A program made the position numbers and the translations under genes. Shown here one piece after another: positions 33,404-34,103 of a stretch of 34,103 nucleotides of DNA. The stretch's first letter is position 1, and each line of letters begins with the position of its first letter. Source of the DNA: Acidobacteriaceae bacterium (lineage in GTDB: Bacteria > Acidobacteriota > Terriglobia > Terriglobales > Acidobacteriaceae); the NCBI GenBank assembly GCA_031296325.1, contig JARLFY010000054.1, positions 1-34,103 on the forward strand. Direction: 5' to 3'. The notes under the pieces were generated by a model. That model did not search any database. It was not told the DNA's origin and saw nothing but the letters and a program-made list of their open reading frames with translations.

Positions 33404-34103
33404 ATGTTTTGCTACCAGTGCGAACAGACTTCCCAGGGCGTAGGCTGCCAGACGCTCGGAGTCTGCGGCAAAGACGAGACCACGGCAACGCTACAGGATC
33501 TATTGCTTCATGCGGTCAAAGGTATTTCGATGTATGCGCATCGTGCGCGGCAGCTTGGCGTGGCCGATCCGGAGATCGATGCCTTCACCATTCAAGCCGT
33601 CTTCGCCACACTGACCAACGTCAACTTCGATCCAGAGCGGCTGGTGCAGCTCATTCAGCAAGCGATCGCGACTCGTAATGATGCACGCAGCCTCTACGAG
33701 CGAGCGTCGGTGGAGGCAGGAGTGGTGCCCGCCGAGCTGGGGGGAGCGGCGGCATGGATTCCCGCGTCAACCCTGGATGGATTGCTCGTGCAAGGCAAAC
33801 AGGTTCTTCTTCCCGCGCGTTTCCTGACCGACGGAAAAGAGATTGCCGATTTGCAGGAGTTGGTGCTGTATGGCATCAAGGGAGTCGCTGCATACGCCGC
33901 ACACGCGTTGGCGCTGGGCGCTGGAGATCCGCAATCCTTCGCAGGGATTCATGAGATTCTCAACTTCCTCACCCATCCTGCGCCAACCGTAGACGAGCTT
34001 CTGGCCAAGGCTCTGGCCGTCGGCGAATTGAACTATCGCGTGATGGAGATTCTGGATCAGGCGCACACCGAGACCTTCGGCCATCCAGTGCCCGCAAAGG
34101 TTC
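33404..34103 (+). CDS. hcp: Hybrid-cluster protein (Hcp), 5' part
   Basis: Hcp is an iron-sulfur-oxygen protein that reduces NO to N2O or hydroxylamine to ammonia and protects against nitrosative stress. Only the first 233 codons are in the window; the frame is open to the edge. The protein begins MFCYQCEQTSQGVGCQ and continues with LGVCGKDE, giving cysteines C3, C6, C15 and C21, spaced CX2CX8CX5C. This is the [4Fe-4S] pattern of Desulfovibrio-type Hcp rather than the wider [2Fe-2S] spacing of E. coli. VKGISMYAHRARQLG and the later LVLYGIKGVAAYAAHALALG are the two typical helical repeats of the N-terminal domain. The hybrid-cluster ligands lie beyond the edge. The ribosome site is weak (GAGG twelve bases upstream). 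It diverges from ric; no hcr reductase gene can be seen. Confidence 0.94.
   Translation, partial: MFCYQCEQTSQGVGCQTLGVCGKDETTATLQDLLLHAVKGISMYAHRARQLGVADPEIDAFTIQAVFATLTNVNFDPERLVQLIQQAIATRNDARSLYERASVEAGVVPAELGGAAAWIPASTLDGLLVQGKQVLLPARFLTDGKEIADLQELVLYGIKGVAAYAAHALALGAGDPQSFAGIHEILNFLTHPAPTVDELLAKALAVGELNYRVMEILDQAHTETFGHPVPAKV

Overview
The window reads as chromosomal DNA of an acidobacterium, most likely family Acidobacteriaceae (class Terriglobia; Granulicella, Edaphobacter or Terriglobus type). This is inferred from moderately high GC, protein styles (large Asp-box and OmpA/Ig-like envelope proteins, menaquinone-type UbiD, MoxR-VWA pair) and intergenic regions packed with short dispersed repeats. 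No rRNA, tRNA, CRISPR array, transposase or phage gene was recognised. I found 22 protein genes: 21 complete and one (hcp) running off the right edge.

Layout. 1-4.1 kb (minus): UbiD-family decarboxylase, RhaT-type sugar/proton symporter, small TonB-C-domain protein. 4.1-5.1 kb: gene-free repeat mosaic. 5.1-10.1 kb (minus): exported Asp-box propeller protein, OmpA/Ig-like outer-membrane protein, isolated nuoB. 10.3-15.1 kb (minus): nitrogen-control cluster amtB-glnB-glnD, in transcription order. 15.5-17.3 kb (plus): ssb and a zinc alcohol dehydrogenase. 17.5-18.7 kb (minus): pgk. 19.0-22.0 kb (plus): AAA+ MoxR/Mg-chelatase-type ATPase followed by its VWA partner. 22.3-29.2 kb (minus): fructose operon fruB-fruK-fruA plus an OprB porin, with a divergent LacI-family regulator at 29.4-30.4 kb (plus). 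30.9-31.6 kb: monofunctional transglycosylase. 31.6-32.5 kb: second repeat-rich gap. 32.5-34.1 kb: divergent ric and hcp, a nitrosative-stress pair.

How the genes work together. The fructose locus looks self-sufficient: OprB for outer-membrane entry, FruA for uptake and phosphorylation, FruB carrying IIA, HPr and Enzyme I in one chain, and FruK making fructose-1,6-bisphosphate. Two near-identical LacI-type operators, one before fruB and one before the regulator gene, imply local control and autoregulation. AmtB, PII and the PII uridylyltransferase form a complete ammonium uptake and sensing module. Ric and Hcp are divergently placed around two GAC-N4-GTC palindromes typical in shape of CRP/FNR-family NO regulators.

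The most unusual content is between genes. Several repeat families are interleaved: an approximately 37-bp hairpin repeat (8 copies), an approximately 87-bp three-hairpin repeat (4 copies) with compensatory base changes, modules bounded by inverted GTATCGACATATAG, a 192-bp MITE-like element with CTAG ends, a 15-bp-stem hairpin repeat and a perfect 12-bp tandem array. One insertion nested in another, with a possible 7-bp duplication, can be read directly.
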